From the IMG/VR virus record IMGVR_UViG_3300031902_000552, positions 1-36,479 of that record: a stretch of DNA of 36,479 nucleotides. The stretch is one strand, 5' to 3'. Origin of the DNA: a virus. Below, piece by piece: positions 28,421-36,276 of the stretch (position 1 is the first letter of the stretch; every line of letters starts with the position of its first letter). The position numbers and the translations under genes were made by a program. The notes beneath the pieces were generated by a model. The model saw only the letters and a program-made list of their open reading frames with translations, was not told the origin of the DNA and did not search any database.

Positions 28421-28472
28421 TATCATAAGATCAGCAGCGAAACGCGCGATCTCTTACGAGGTCGCGTTTTCT
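28421..28472 (+). promoter_or_regulatory. Promoter-like -10 and leader hairpin before large terminase
   Basis: TATCAT (28421-28426) precedes ATCAGCAGCGAAACGCG and a stem AACGCG (28441-28446) + ATCTC with GAGGT + CGCGTT (28458-28468), one 2-base bulge, then TTTT. ATG 28473 follows 2 bases after. The only possible ribosome-binding bases (GAGG) are inside the stem, so folding would hide them. The region 28362-28420 is distinctly AT-richer than the genome. Confidence 0.65.
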
Positions 28473-29750
28473 ATGCCAACACTCACGATTCAACTCCCTA
28501 AGCCGCACGCCGGCCAGCGCCGCATTCTCGATGAACAACAGCGCTTTAACGTCGTCAACTGCGGCCGGCGTTTCGGGAAAACCAAAATCGGCCTGAACTT
28601 GCTGATTGAGATCGCGCTGGCGGGCTACCCGGTCGCGTGGTTTGCGCCGTCGTATCGCACGCTGCTAGAGCCGTGGCGCGAGGCGCTGAAGCTGCTCGGG
28701 CCGCTGATTGCGCACAAGAACACCAGCGAGCGCCGGATCGAGCTGATCACCGGTGGCGTGATTGAGTTCTGGAGTCTCGCCAAGGCCGATAACATTCGCG
28801 GCCGCAAGTACAAGCGCGTGCTGCTCGACGAAGCCGCGATGGTGCCGCACCTCAAAGCCGCCTGGGAAGAGGTGATCAGCCCGATGCTCGCCGACATGCG
28901 CGGCGATGCCTGGTTCTTCTCGACACCCAAGGGCAAGAACTATTTCCACGATCTCTTTGTGCGCGGTCAGGACGCGACCCAGCCCGAGTGGATGTCGTGG
29001 CAGATGCCGACCGCGACCAACCCGTTTATCAGCCCTGACGAGATTGAGACCCAGCGCCGCCAGCTGCCCAGCACGGCCTTCGAGCAGGAATGGCTGGCGC
29101 AATTTCTGGCCGACGGCGGGCTGTTTCGCAAGATCAGCGAGTCGGCGATCGCCGTGGCGCAGGTGGATGCTGCCGGCCGGCCAGCGCCGATCCTGAACCA
29201 CACCTATGTCTTTGGCCTGGACTGGGGCCGCGAGAACGATTACACCGTGATCAGTGTGGTCGATACCACCGCTGGCGAGCAGGTGTATGTGGATCGCTTC
29301 ACGGAGGTGGATTACGAGCTGCAAAAAGGCCGGCTGATCGCGCTGGTCGATGTCTTCAAGCCGCTGGCGATCCTGGCTGAAGCGAACAATATGGGCGGGC
29401 CGCTGGTTGAATCGCTGCGGAATAGCGGGCTACCGATCCAGCCGTTCTGGACGAGCAACAGCAGCAAGAAGGAGATCATCGACGGTCTGGCGCTGGCGAT
29501 GGAGCAGGGCAGCTTTCGCTTTCTGCCCGCTGCGGTGCAGCTCGCCGAACTGCGCAGCTTCGAGCAGACGCGGCTGCCGAGCGGGTTGTGGCGCTATGCG
29601 GCCAGCGGCAGTGGCCACGATGATTGTGTCATCGCGCTCGCCCTGTCGCATTATGCCAGCGTGAACGGTGTGGCGCAGCTGGTCGACAACCCGATCTACC
29701 GTGAGCAGATCGCCGAAACCGCCAGCGTGTGGGGGAACAGCGTCTGGTAG
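28473..29750 (+). CDS. terL: Terminase large subunit
   Basis: A 425-residue packaging motor. ATPase: Walker A NCGRRFGKTK (residues 29-38), Walker B RVLLDEAA (about 114-121), coupling motif WFFSTPKGKN. Nuclease: first acid in FGLDWGREND (about 248), second in ILAEANNMGG, third in GSGHDDCVIALAL (about 383). A short variant of the family, with both domains complete. Packaging type (cos or headful) cannot be read from this; no cohesive end is visible and the circular assembly is compatible with headful permutation. Confidence 0.95.
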   Translation: MPTLTIQLPKPHAGQRRILDEQQRFNVVNCGRRFGKTKIGLNLLIEIALAGYPVAWFAPSYRTLLEPWREALKLLGPLIAHKNTSERRIELITGGVIEFWSLAKADNIRGRKYKRVLLDEAAMVPHLKAAWEEVISPMLADMRGDAWFFSTPKGKNYFHDLFVRGQDATQPEWMSWQMPTATNPFISPDEIETQRRQLPSTAFEQEWLAQFLADGGLFRKISESAIAVAQVDAAGRPAPILNHTYVFGLDWGRENDYTVISVVDTTAGEQVYVDRFTEVDYELQKGRLIALVDVFKPLAILAEANNMGGPLVESLRNSGLPIQPFWTSNSSKKEIIDGLALAMEQGSFRFLPAAVQLAELRSFEQTRLPSGLWRYAASGSGHDDCVIALALSHYASVNGVAQLVDNPIYREQIAETASVWGNSVW

Positions 29751-29841
29751 CGCGCCGGAACTGCCCCCGAACTGCTCACAACCATTGTATTTTTCTATGG
29801 CGATGCGTGGTAGCATAGACAGCAACACTGATTGGAGCCTG

Positions 29842-31251
29842 ATGGCCGCACCATTCGATAGTCAGCGCGCCCTGCCCCCAAAGGATTTCAAACATCCCCA
29901 CGCCGAAGCGATTGCGTCGGCGTGGGATCGCTATGAGGGTCGCTACCCGCAGCCGCTGCTGGTGCAGCCGGGCGATCCCGACGATAACACCGTGGTGAAT
30001 CTGGCGCAGCCGATTATCGACAAGGGCATCTCGTTCCTGTTCGGCAAGGAGCTGACCTGGCAGGCCGATGAGACCGCCGCACGCGATAGCGGCGCGGAAA
30101 CATGGCTGAAAGAGGTCTGGGCCGCCAACAACAAGATGGGCCTGCTGCACGAGGTCGCGCAGAACGGCTTCCTGGGCGGCGTGGCCGCCATCAAGGTCAA
30201 CCCCACGCCCGGATCGACCGATCCGCCCCAGCTCGTCAACATCGACCCGGCCACGCTGACCCTGGCGTGGACGCCCGGCAACGTCGACGACATTTGCGGC
30301 TACGCGATCACCTTCGAAGAGGACGCCCAACGCCGCACGATCTGGTATCGGCAGGAGATCACGCGCGTCGGCGGGCGCGGCACCAACTGGCTGCTCAGCG
30401 ACTACCAGGCCGAGGCCGACGAGTCGTGGAAGCTGGTGAAGAAACCGACCGCGTGGCCGTTCCCGATCGCGCCGATCATCCACTGCAAGAACTTGCCGCG
30501 CGCCAACAGCGCCTGGGGCTACGGCGATCTGCAATCGGGCCGGCTGAATGAGGCGCTGAACACCATCACATCGTCAGCGCGCAAGACGCTGCGCATCCAC
30601 GGCACGCCGCAGACGGTCGGCAAAGGCGTCAAAGGCCAGAACCTCAAGCGCAACCCGGCCGGCATGTGGGAGATCGCGCGCGAAGACGATATCTACAACG
30701 TCGAGCTGAAGAGTGACCTGGCCTCCTCACAGGCCTACTACCACATCCTGCGCGCCGCGATCTACAGCGGCCAGCGCACGCCGGATATGAGCACCATCGC
30801 CGGCCAGCTCGGCACGCTGACTAACTTCGGCCTGCGCGTGCTGTTCGCCGATCTGATCGACATGAACAGCACCAAGCAGATCCTGTACGGCGGCATGATT
30901 AAACGGCTCAATCAGCTGCTGTGCATGATCGGCAAGCGCGGCAACGCGGTCAAAACCACGCTCAGCTGGGCCGATCCGCTGCCGGTCAACGGGCTGGATA
31001 AGGCCAATGAGATCGCCGTAAAGAAGAAAACCGGCCTCATTTCGGATGAAACGTTGACCGCCGAATACGGGGCCGGCTACGTCTATGCAGACGAAAAGAA
31101 GCGCCTCGACCAGCAGCGCGCAGCTGCGCCGGCGTTACCCGCACCAGCGAACGGCAGTGCGCCCGCGCCGGCAAGCGCTGCGATGGGCACCGGCATGCCC
31201 GTATCCATGATGGACGTTCAACCAATGCAACCAAAGGAGCACACCTCGTGA
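29842..31251 (+). CDS. Portal protein (SPP1 gp6-like)
   Basis: A 469-residue protein starting ATG 29842 (MAAPFDSQRALPPKDFKHPH) with GGAG 4 bases upstream. NTVVNLAQPIIDKGISFLFG, KNLPRANSAWGYGDLQSGRL and QRTPDMSTIAGQLGTLTNFG match the wing, clip and stem segments of SPP1-type portals. The C-terminus is Ala/Pro-rich. The dodecamer would hold terminase and, later, the connector. The frame is open upstream to 29668 but that region is terminase's end and a spacer with possible -10 TAGCAT (29811-29816). Confidence 0.9.
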   Translation: MAAPFDSQRALPPKDFKHPHAEAIASAWDRYEGRYPQPLLVQPGDPDDNTVVNLAQPIIDKGISFLFGKELTWQADETAARDSGAETWLKEVWAANNKMGLLHEVAQNGFLGGVAAIKVNPTPGSTDPPQLVNIDPATLTLAWTPGNVDDICGYAITFEEDAQRRTIWYRQEITRVGGRGTNWLLSDYQAEADESWKLVKKPTAWPFPIAPIIHCKNLPRANSAWGYGDLQSGRLNEALNTITSSARKTLRIHGTPQTVGKGVKGQNLKRNPAGMWEIAREDDIYNVELKSDLASSQAYYHILRAAIYSGQRTPDMSTIAGQLGTLTNFGLRVLFADLIDMNSTKQILYGGMIKRLNQLLCMIGKRGNAVKTTLSWADPLPVNGLDKANEIAVKKKTGLISDETLTAEYGAGYVYADEKKRLDQQRAAAPALPAPANGSAPAPASAAMGTGMPVSMMDVQPMQPKEHTS

Positions 31252-31823
31252 TTCGATCATTTGGGTTTCAACGATTCTTCGACAGCGACCCCGGCGGCGG
31301 TGGCGGTGCAGCTGCACCCGCGCCCGCCGCACCCGCAGCTGTACCCGTTCCAGCACCAGCACCCGCGCCCGCTGCCACTGCTGCGACCGACCGGCTGGCG
31401 CAGCTGGAGCGCGAGCTGAGCGAGACGAAAAGCAAGCTGACGGCGCGCGAGCAGGCCGAGGCCGAGGCGACGCGCAAGCACGCCGAGGAGCAGGGTAACT
31501 TCAAAAAGCTGTACGAGGATTCCCAGGCCGCACTGACCACCGCTGAGACGGCGCGGGCGGCCGAGCGCGCAACCGCCGCCGCGCAGGCCGCGCAGCTGGC
31601 GGCGGCCACGGCGGCGGGCCTCGATCCATCGCTCGCCGGTCGCCTGGTCGGCGCGACGCCCGAGGCGCTGCTGGCGGACGCGAAGGTGCTGGCCGCGCGG
31701 CTGCTGCCGAACGCGCCCGGCACCGGGGCGACCAATCCGAGCGCCAGTCGCGGCGCGGCCACGGTCGCCGATCTGATCAATGCGGACTGGGCCAAGCGCA
31801 AAAAGGGTGGCTTCCGCTCCTAA
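31248..31823 (+). CDS. Scaffold protein
   Basis: A 191-residue protein with an Ala/Pro-rich start, a long charged coiled coil (RLAQLERELSETKSKLTARE; QAEAEATRKHAEEQGNFKKL), an Ala-rich helix and a basic C-terminal tail (INADWAKRKKGGFRS), typical for coat-binding scaffolds (GP20/DUF4355-like). It lies between portal and coat; start GTG 31248 overlaps the portal stop (GTGA). Confidence 0.85.
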   Translation: MIRSFGFQRFFDSDPGGGGGAAAPAPAAPAAVPVPAPAPAPAATAATDRLAQLERELSETKSKLTAREQAEAEATRKHAEEQGNFKKLYEDSQAALTTAETARAAERATAAAQAAQLAAATAAGLDPSLAGRLVGATPEALLADAKVLAARLLPNAPGTGATNPSASRGAATVADLINADWAKRKKGGFRS

Positions 31824-31880
31824 TCCGCGCAGCGGCGTGCGTGCCGTTTCGCTTCTGGCATAGCGTAAGGAGACTTTTTC

Positions 31881-32750
31881 ATGGCAAACAATCTGGCCGC
31901 CTTTAACGCGGAAGTCTGGTCGAAGTCGCTGATCATGAATCTCGACAAGATCAACGTGATGACCAATCTGGTCAACGACGACTACGAGGGTGAGATCACC
32001 GGCAAGGGCAGCACGGTCAAGGTCAGGACGCTGGGCAACATCTCGATGGGCGACTATGGTGGCGCGATCACCTACCAGGATCTCGCGCCGAGCCTGGAGT
32101 CGATGGTGATCGGCGACGCGAAGTACTTCGCCTTCCAGGTCAGTGACATCGAGGAGGCGCAGAACGACATCGACGCGCTGAACGCCTACACCGGCCGCGC
32201 CGCCATCGCGATGAACGATACGGTCGAGGCCAAGCTGCTGGGCAACTACGCGGCGATCGCGGCCGCCAACAAGATCACCGGCGCATCCAGCGCGGCGATC
32301 GCGCTCGACAAGGACAATATCTATCAGTACTTTGTGCAGGCCCGCACGGTGCTCTCCAAGGCGAATGTCCCGAACACCGGCCGCTGGTCGGTGATCGACC
32401 CGGATACCACGGCGCTGCTGCTGCGCGCGCCCGAGTTTGTGCGCGCGACGGATCTGGGCGACCAGGTGATCGTCTCGGGACGGGTGGGCACCGACAGCCG
32501 GCCGGGCTTCGTCGGCCGCGTGGCCGGCTTCGACGTGTATGAGTCGAACAACACGCCGGTCGTGAGTGGCGCGAAGTACCTCCAGTTCGGCGACCGCTAC
32601 TTCATCAGCTACGCCGCGCAGATCAGCGACGTGGAGGCCATCCGCCTGCAGAACGCGTTTGCGACCGCCGTGCGCGGGCTGCTGCTGCACGATTGCAAGG
32701 TGTTTGCCGAGGGCGCGAAGCGCGGCGCGTCCATCAAGGCCGTGGCGTAG
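31881..32750 (+). CDS. Major capsid protein
   Basis: A 289-residue coat protein starting MANNLAAFNAEVWSKSLIMN. The VRTLGNISMGDYGGAITYQD, YFAFQVSDIEEAQNDIDALN (E-loop and spine helix) and TGRWSVIDPDTTALLLRAPE, VGRVAGFDVYESNNTP (P- and A-domain) pattern is that of the HK97-fold P22-coat-like or SPP1-neighbourhood coat proteins. GGAG lies before ATG 31881. No prohead protease gene or delta domain is present, in keeping with a separate scaffold. Confidence 0.93.
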   Translation: MANNLAAFNAEVWSKSLIMNLDKINVMTNLVNDDYEGEITGKGSTVKVRTLGNISMGDYGGAITYQDLAPSLESMVIGDAKYFAFQVSDIEEAQNDIDALNAYTGRAAIAMNDTVEAKLLGNYAAIAAANKITGASSAAIALDKDNIYQYFVQARTVLSKANVPNTGRWSVIDPDTTALLLRAPEFVRATDLGDQVIVSGRVGTDSRPGFVGRVAGFDVYESNNTPVVSGAKYLQFGDRYFISYAAQISDVEAIRLQNAFATAVRGLLLHDCKVFAEGAKRGASIKAVA

Positions 32751-32756
32751 GATGAT

Positions 32757-32833
32757 GGGGGTTGGGGGATAGGGGTTGGGGGTTGGGGGCCGCGCAAGGT
32801 CTTCCGATCCCTATCCCCCATCCCCCAACCCCC
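32757..32833. repeat. G-rich inverted repeat between coat and connector genes
   Basis: GGGGGTTGGGGGAT (32757-32770) pairs perfectly with ATCCCCCAACCCCC (32820-32833); three further G-runs (32772-32789) lie in the loop. RNA or DNA could form a hairpin or, with five or more G-tracts in a row, a G-quadruplex. It may reduce read-through from coat to connector genes or stabilise the coat message's 3' end. Confidence 0.8.
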
Positions 32834-32844
32834 AAGGGATTGCT

Positions 32845-33414
32845 ATGACCCCACGACCCACCATGACAACCTTGATCACGCGACTGGGCAAGCTGCTGCC
32901 GGCCGGCACGTCGTTCGACGACGACGATCTGCAAGGCATGCTCGACGATCACGCCTTCAGCTTCGATGCGCAGCTGGTGCCGCGCATGCCGTTCTACAAG
33001 CAGCACGAGGCACCGTATGAAAATATCGAGGCCGGATGTGGCGTGTATGTCGGCTACAACCAGGTGCTCGTCGAGGGCACCGACTACACGATCGACCTGG
33101 CGCGCGGGATCGTCAGCACGCCCGCTGCCGACCGGCGCGGCCTGATGATCCAGGGCAGCGCCTACGACCTCAATGCGGCCGCAGCGGACGGCTGGGCGAA
33201 GATCGCCGGCGGCTACGTGGGCGAGTTCGACATTGGCTCGCCGGACGGCAGTTTGAAGCTCAGCCAGCAATATGATCACGCAATCACGCAAGAAACGAAG
33301 TACCGTGCGAAGGCCTGGGCCACGCAATCGAACGTCGAGCGCAGCGACATGACCGGGAATCGCGATACGACCGCAGATCGGCTGCGCGACGGCTTTCGGA
33401 GAACCGAGCGATGA
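32845..33414 (+). CDS. Head-tail adaptor protein
   Basis: A 189-residue protein starting ATG 32845 with AAGGGA upstream. Acidic N-terminal helix part (ITRLGKLLPAGTSFDDDDLQ), a beta-region (GCGVYVGYNQVLVEGTDYTI) and a helical section ending RRTER. Position directly after the coat matches the first connector (gp15-like) that docks on the portal. Its own family is not recognised. Confidence 0.72.
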   Translation: MTPRPTMTTLITRLGKLLPAGTSFDDDDLQGMLDDHAFSFDAQLVPRMPFYKQHEAPYENIEAGCGVYVGYNQVLVEGTDYTIDLARGIVSTPAADRRGLMIQGSAYDLNAAAADGWAKIAGGYVGEFDIGSPDGSLKLSQQYDHAITQETKYRAKAWATQSNVERSDMTGNRDTTADRLRDGFRRTER

Positions 33415-33764
33415 GCATCGACAAGGGGATTGCACGCGGACAGCAGGCGATGCGCATGCTCCTGCGCGACGCGGCCCTGATCACACACACGCCGCTCGTG
33501 AGCGATGGGCGCGGCGGCTACGTGCCCGGCACGCCCACCGCCACCGCAACGGTAGCGAATGTGCGGCGCACGCTCGGCGCGAGCGAGCAGGTGATCGCTG
33601 ATCGGCTGGCGGTGGTGTCACCGGCGGTGATCCAGGTGCCGGTTGATACGGTGCTGGTCGCAAGCGACACCATCACGGTCAACGCGACGCACACCTTCCA
33701 GGTGGTGAGTCCGCTGGAGAACACGATCCAGCTGACCTTGAAGCTGCTGTGCAAGGAACTGTGA
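33411..33764 (+). CDS. Head closure / head-tail joining protein
   Basis: A 117-residue protein. After a helical start (QQAMRMLLRDAALITHTPLV) the beta-rich body (VRRTLGASEQVIADRLAVVS; VLVASDTITVNATHTFQVVS) matches the size and strand pattern of gp16/FII-type stoppers. Overlaps the adaptor stop by 4 bases. Confidence 0.72.
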   Translation: MSIDKGIARGQQAMRMLLRDAALITHTPLVSDGRGGYVPGTPTATATVANVRRTLGASEQVIADRLAVVSPAVIQVPVDTVLVASDTITVNATHTFQVVSPLENTIQLTLKLLCKEL

Positions 33765-33765
33765 C

Positions 33766-34194
33766 ATGGCCTACGAATCGCGCGTGATCATCGTCGAAGA
33801 CCACAGCGCCACAATCATCGCCGACCTGGCGCGCGCGGCGGCCGAGCTGCGCCACGAAACCGCCTGGCGGATTCTGACCAGCGCGCAATCGAACGCGCCC
33901 AAGCAGACTGAGAGCTTAGCCGTCTCGGTCTATGTCACGGATAGCTATGGCAGCGGCTACGCGGCAGCGGCGGCGGCGGCAGCGGCCAAGAATCCCGGCG
34001 TGGCGCTGGTGTCGGAGGTGCCGGCCGAAAGAGAGACGACGATCATCGCCTGGGCGGTCGCGCATGCCGAGCTGAACGAGTTCTACACCGGCGCGACGAA
34101 TCCCGGCGCGCACCCGTATTTCACGCCGGCGATTGAGGCCGAGCGACCAGGCTGGGATGCCGCCGTGGCACGGCTGGATGCGGGGCTGACGTGA
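33766..34194 (+). CDS. Tail completion protein (HK97 gp10-like)
   Basis: A 142-residue protein. RAAAELRHETAWRILTSAQS then NAPKQTESLAVSVYVTDSYG follows the HK97 gp10 pattern of a long helix, a 'P--TG-L--S' strand and a C-terminal region with GATNPGAHPYFTPAIEAERP. Located between stopper and terminator genes as usual. Confidence 0.8.
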   Translation: MAYESRVIIVEDHSATIIADLARAAAELRHETAWRILTSAQSNAPKQTESLAVSVYVTDSYGSGYAAAAAAAAAKNPGVALVSEVPAERETTIIAWAVAHAELNEFYTGATNPGAHPYFTPAIEAERPGWDAAVARLDAGLT

Positions 34195-34634
34195 CCGCTA
34201 GTGCCACCGAGACCGGCATCATCGCGATCTGGCTGTCGAGCATCTTGACCGCCGATAGCGGCGTGGGCGGCGTGGCGACGCTGGCGACCGGTGGTATTTT
34301 CGAAGAGATCGACCCGAATGGCGGCGGCTATCCGAAGGTGATCTTTCGCTTTCAGGGTGGCAGCGACTACGCAGCGCTGGGCGCGGCGCGGCGAGTGTAT
34401 GTCAACGCGGTCTACGCGGTGTACGGCGTGTGGCAGCTGCCCAGCTACGGTGGCGCGCTCGATGCGATTGCCGCCCGGATCGACACCGTGCTGAATGGCC
34501 AGGCTGCGTCCGTTGCCGGAGGTCAGGTGCTGGCGTGCGTGCGGATCGCGCCGCTCCAGCTCGCCAGCGTGCGCGACGGTGTGGCGACCCGTATGCTTGG
34601 CGGAACGTTCCGCATCTACAGCCAGAAAGCATAG
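34191..34634 (+). CDS. Tail terminator protein
   Basis: A 147-residue protein starting GTG 34191, overlapping the previous stop (GTGA). The strand-helix layout (YPKVIFRFQGGSDYAALGAA; RRVYVNAVYAVYGVWQLPSY; ALDAIAARIDTVLNGQAASV; RMLGGTFRIYSQKA) is that of lambda gpU-like terminators, which cap the tail tube. It directly precedes the tube gene. Confidence 0.78.
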   Translation: MTASATETGIIAIWLSSILTADSGVGGVATLATGGIFEEIDPNGGGYPKVIFRFQGGSDYAALGAARRVYVNAVYAVYGVWQLPSYGGALDAIAARIDTVLNGQAASVAGGQVLACVRIAPLQLASVRDGVATRMLGGTFRIYSQKA

Positions 34635-34646
34635 GAGACCAGCGTT

Positions 34647-36269
34647 ATGCCCAATGATCAGATGACCGTCTTTCGTCGACCGATCCTCGGCCTGGAGGCC
34701 ACTGCCGGCGTGCAGGTCACGCCATCGAAAGTCCTCGGCAGCATGGAGATCACCGCCGCGTTCAATCCCATGGTGGCCACCGCTGGGCCGATGGGCAATC
34801 TGCTGAACACGATTGCGGCCACCAACTATGAGGACACCAAGGTCAATCTCAAGAGCACGCCGCAGTGCGTGTACGATGAGATGCCGTATCTGCAATGCAG
34901 CCTGATCAACAATGTCACGCCGACAATCCCCGGCGGCGCGACGCTCGCACGCCTCTGGACGACGGTGCTGAACGACACCAGCGCCAATCTGGCCGCGTCG
35001 TTCACCTACGAGGTCGGCGACACGGTACGCGCGGCGCGGGGTGGCTACCTGGTGCTGACCGACGGCACCTGGTCGGTCGATTTCGACAAGGGGCTGATCT
35101 TCAGCGGCGCGGGCTTCGGCCAGAAGATGCTCGACGATAAGCAGCGCTACCTGCGCACCACTGGCGTGCCGGCGGGCGGCACGATCACGATCCTGGCGAC
35201 GCTGGCCAGCGCGATCACCGGCGCGATTGCCAACAGCGCCACCGGCGCGACCGTGCAGACCGCCCTGCGCGCGCTGCCGACGATTGGCGCGGCGGGCTGT
35301 ACCGTCAGCGGTTCTGCCGGCGGGCCGTGGGTGGTGACGTTTGCCGGCGAATTGGCGACGAAGAACGTTCCGCTGATCACCCTGGAAGCGAACAACCTCA
35401 CCGGTGGCGCAACGCCCAACCTCACGATTGTCGAGACCACGCCCGGTGTGGATGGCACCAGCGCTGAAGTGCAGACGCTGACACTGACCGGCGTGCCGAC
35501 CGGCGGATCGGTCATCCTGGGCTTCAAAACCAATTCGACCACGACGCCGGCAGTGGTCTTCAATGCCGCCGCCAGCGCCGTACAGACCGCGCTGCTGGCC
35601 ATGCCGCTGTTCGCCACGGGCGATGTGGTGGCCAGTGGTGGGCCGCTGCCGGCGGTGATTCCGCTGGCGTTCGGCGGGCAATACGCGAATGCCGAGCTGC
35701 CCGTGCTGAGCATCACCAATGCGTTGACCGGTGGCACTGCGCCCACCGCGACGCTTGACCGGCTCGCGCCGGGGGCCACCACCGCGCCGCTGGTGCCGAT
35801 CCTGGGCGCGCAGTTCGATTACTTCCTCGCCACAACGATGGTCGGCCTGCTCACCCAAACGGTCAAGCAGCAGCGGCTGTTCAATTTCCAGATCAAGATC
35901 GACAAGCGCTACGGGCCGATTAAGCCGCTCAACACGAGCAACAACGGCACCTACGCCGGGGTGGCCGAGCTGAATCCGGGCCTGACCGTGAGCTTCAGCG
36001 TGGGCGCGGATGCCGAGGGCATGGCCTGGCTGAGCGCGCTACGGGCCAACACCATGCTGTTCGTGCGCCAGCTCGCGACCGGGCCGCTGATCGAGGCGGG
36101 CTTCCCGTATTTCTTCAAGGCGGATCTGGCGATCTTGCTCACCAAGGTCAACCCGATCAAGGACGGCGCGGGCCTGGCGCAGATCGACTTTGAGGGCGTG
36201 ATTGGGCACGACAACACGTCGGGAACGGGCATCACGCTGGCGACGCAGTGCCTACTGCAAGCGTTATAG
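34647..36269 (+). CDS. Major tail (tube) protein with duplicated decoration domain
   Basis: A 540-residue tube protein. The tube fold is split: an N-terminal half (residues 1-172) and a C-terminal half (about 380-540: FNFQIKIDKRYGPI; VAELNPGLTVSFSVGADAEG; FFKADLAILLTKVNPI). Between them lie two tandem copies of an Ig-like module (about 173-275 and 280-378), each with VQTALRALPTIG or VQTALLAMPLFA, a strand pair and LTGGATPNLTIV or LTGGTAPTATLD. Such modules decorate the tail surface. It is about twice the size of a plain tube protein. Ribosome-binding site GGAG before ATG 34647. Confidence 0.9.
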   Translation: MPNDQMTVFRRPILGLEATAGVQVTPSKVLGSMEITAAFNPMVATAGPMGNLLNTIAATNYEDTKVNLKSTPQCVYDEMPYLQCSLINNVTPTIPGGATLARLWTTVLNDTSANLAASFTYEVGDTVRAARGGYLVLTDGTWSVDFDKGLIFSGAGFGQKMLDDKQRYLRTTGVPAGGTITILATLASAITGAIANSATGATVQTALRALPTIGAAGCTVSGSAGGPWVVTFAGELATKNVPLITLEANNLTGGATPNLTIVETTPGVDGTSAEVQTLTLTGVPTGGSVILGFKTNSTTTPAVVFNAAASAVQTALLAMPLFATGDVVASGGPLPAVIPLAFGGQYANAELPVLSITNALTGGTAPTATLDRLAPGATTAPLVPILGAQFDYFLATTMVGLLTQTVKQQRLFNFQIKIDKRYGPIKPLNTSNNGTYAGVAELNPGLTVSFSVGADAEGMAWLSALRANTMLFVRQLATGPLIEAGFPYFFKADLAILLTKVNPIKDGAGLAQIDFEGVIGHDNTSGTGITLATQCLLQAL

Positions 36270-36276
36270 GAGCGCT

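Noticed and set aside
31257-32690. Minus-strand 477-codon frame opposite scaffold and major capsid
   Set aside because: Shadow of two clear structural genes; composition is low-complexity and no start signal is seen.
34083-35858. Minus-strand 591-codon frame opposite the tail terminator and tube genes
   Set aside because: Arg/Gly/His-rich mirror product over genes with clear families.
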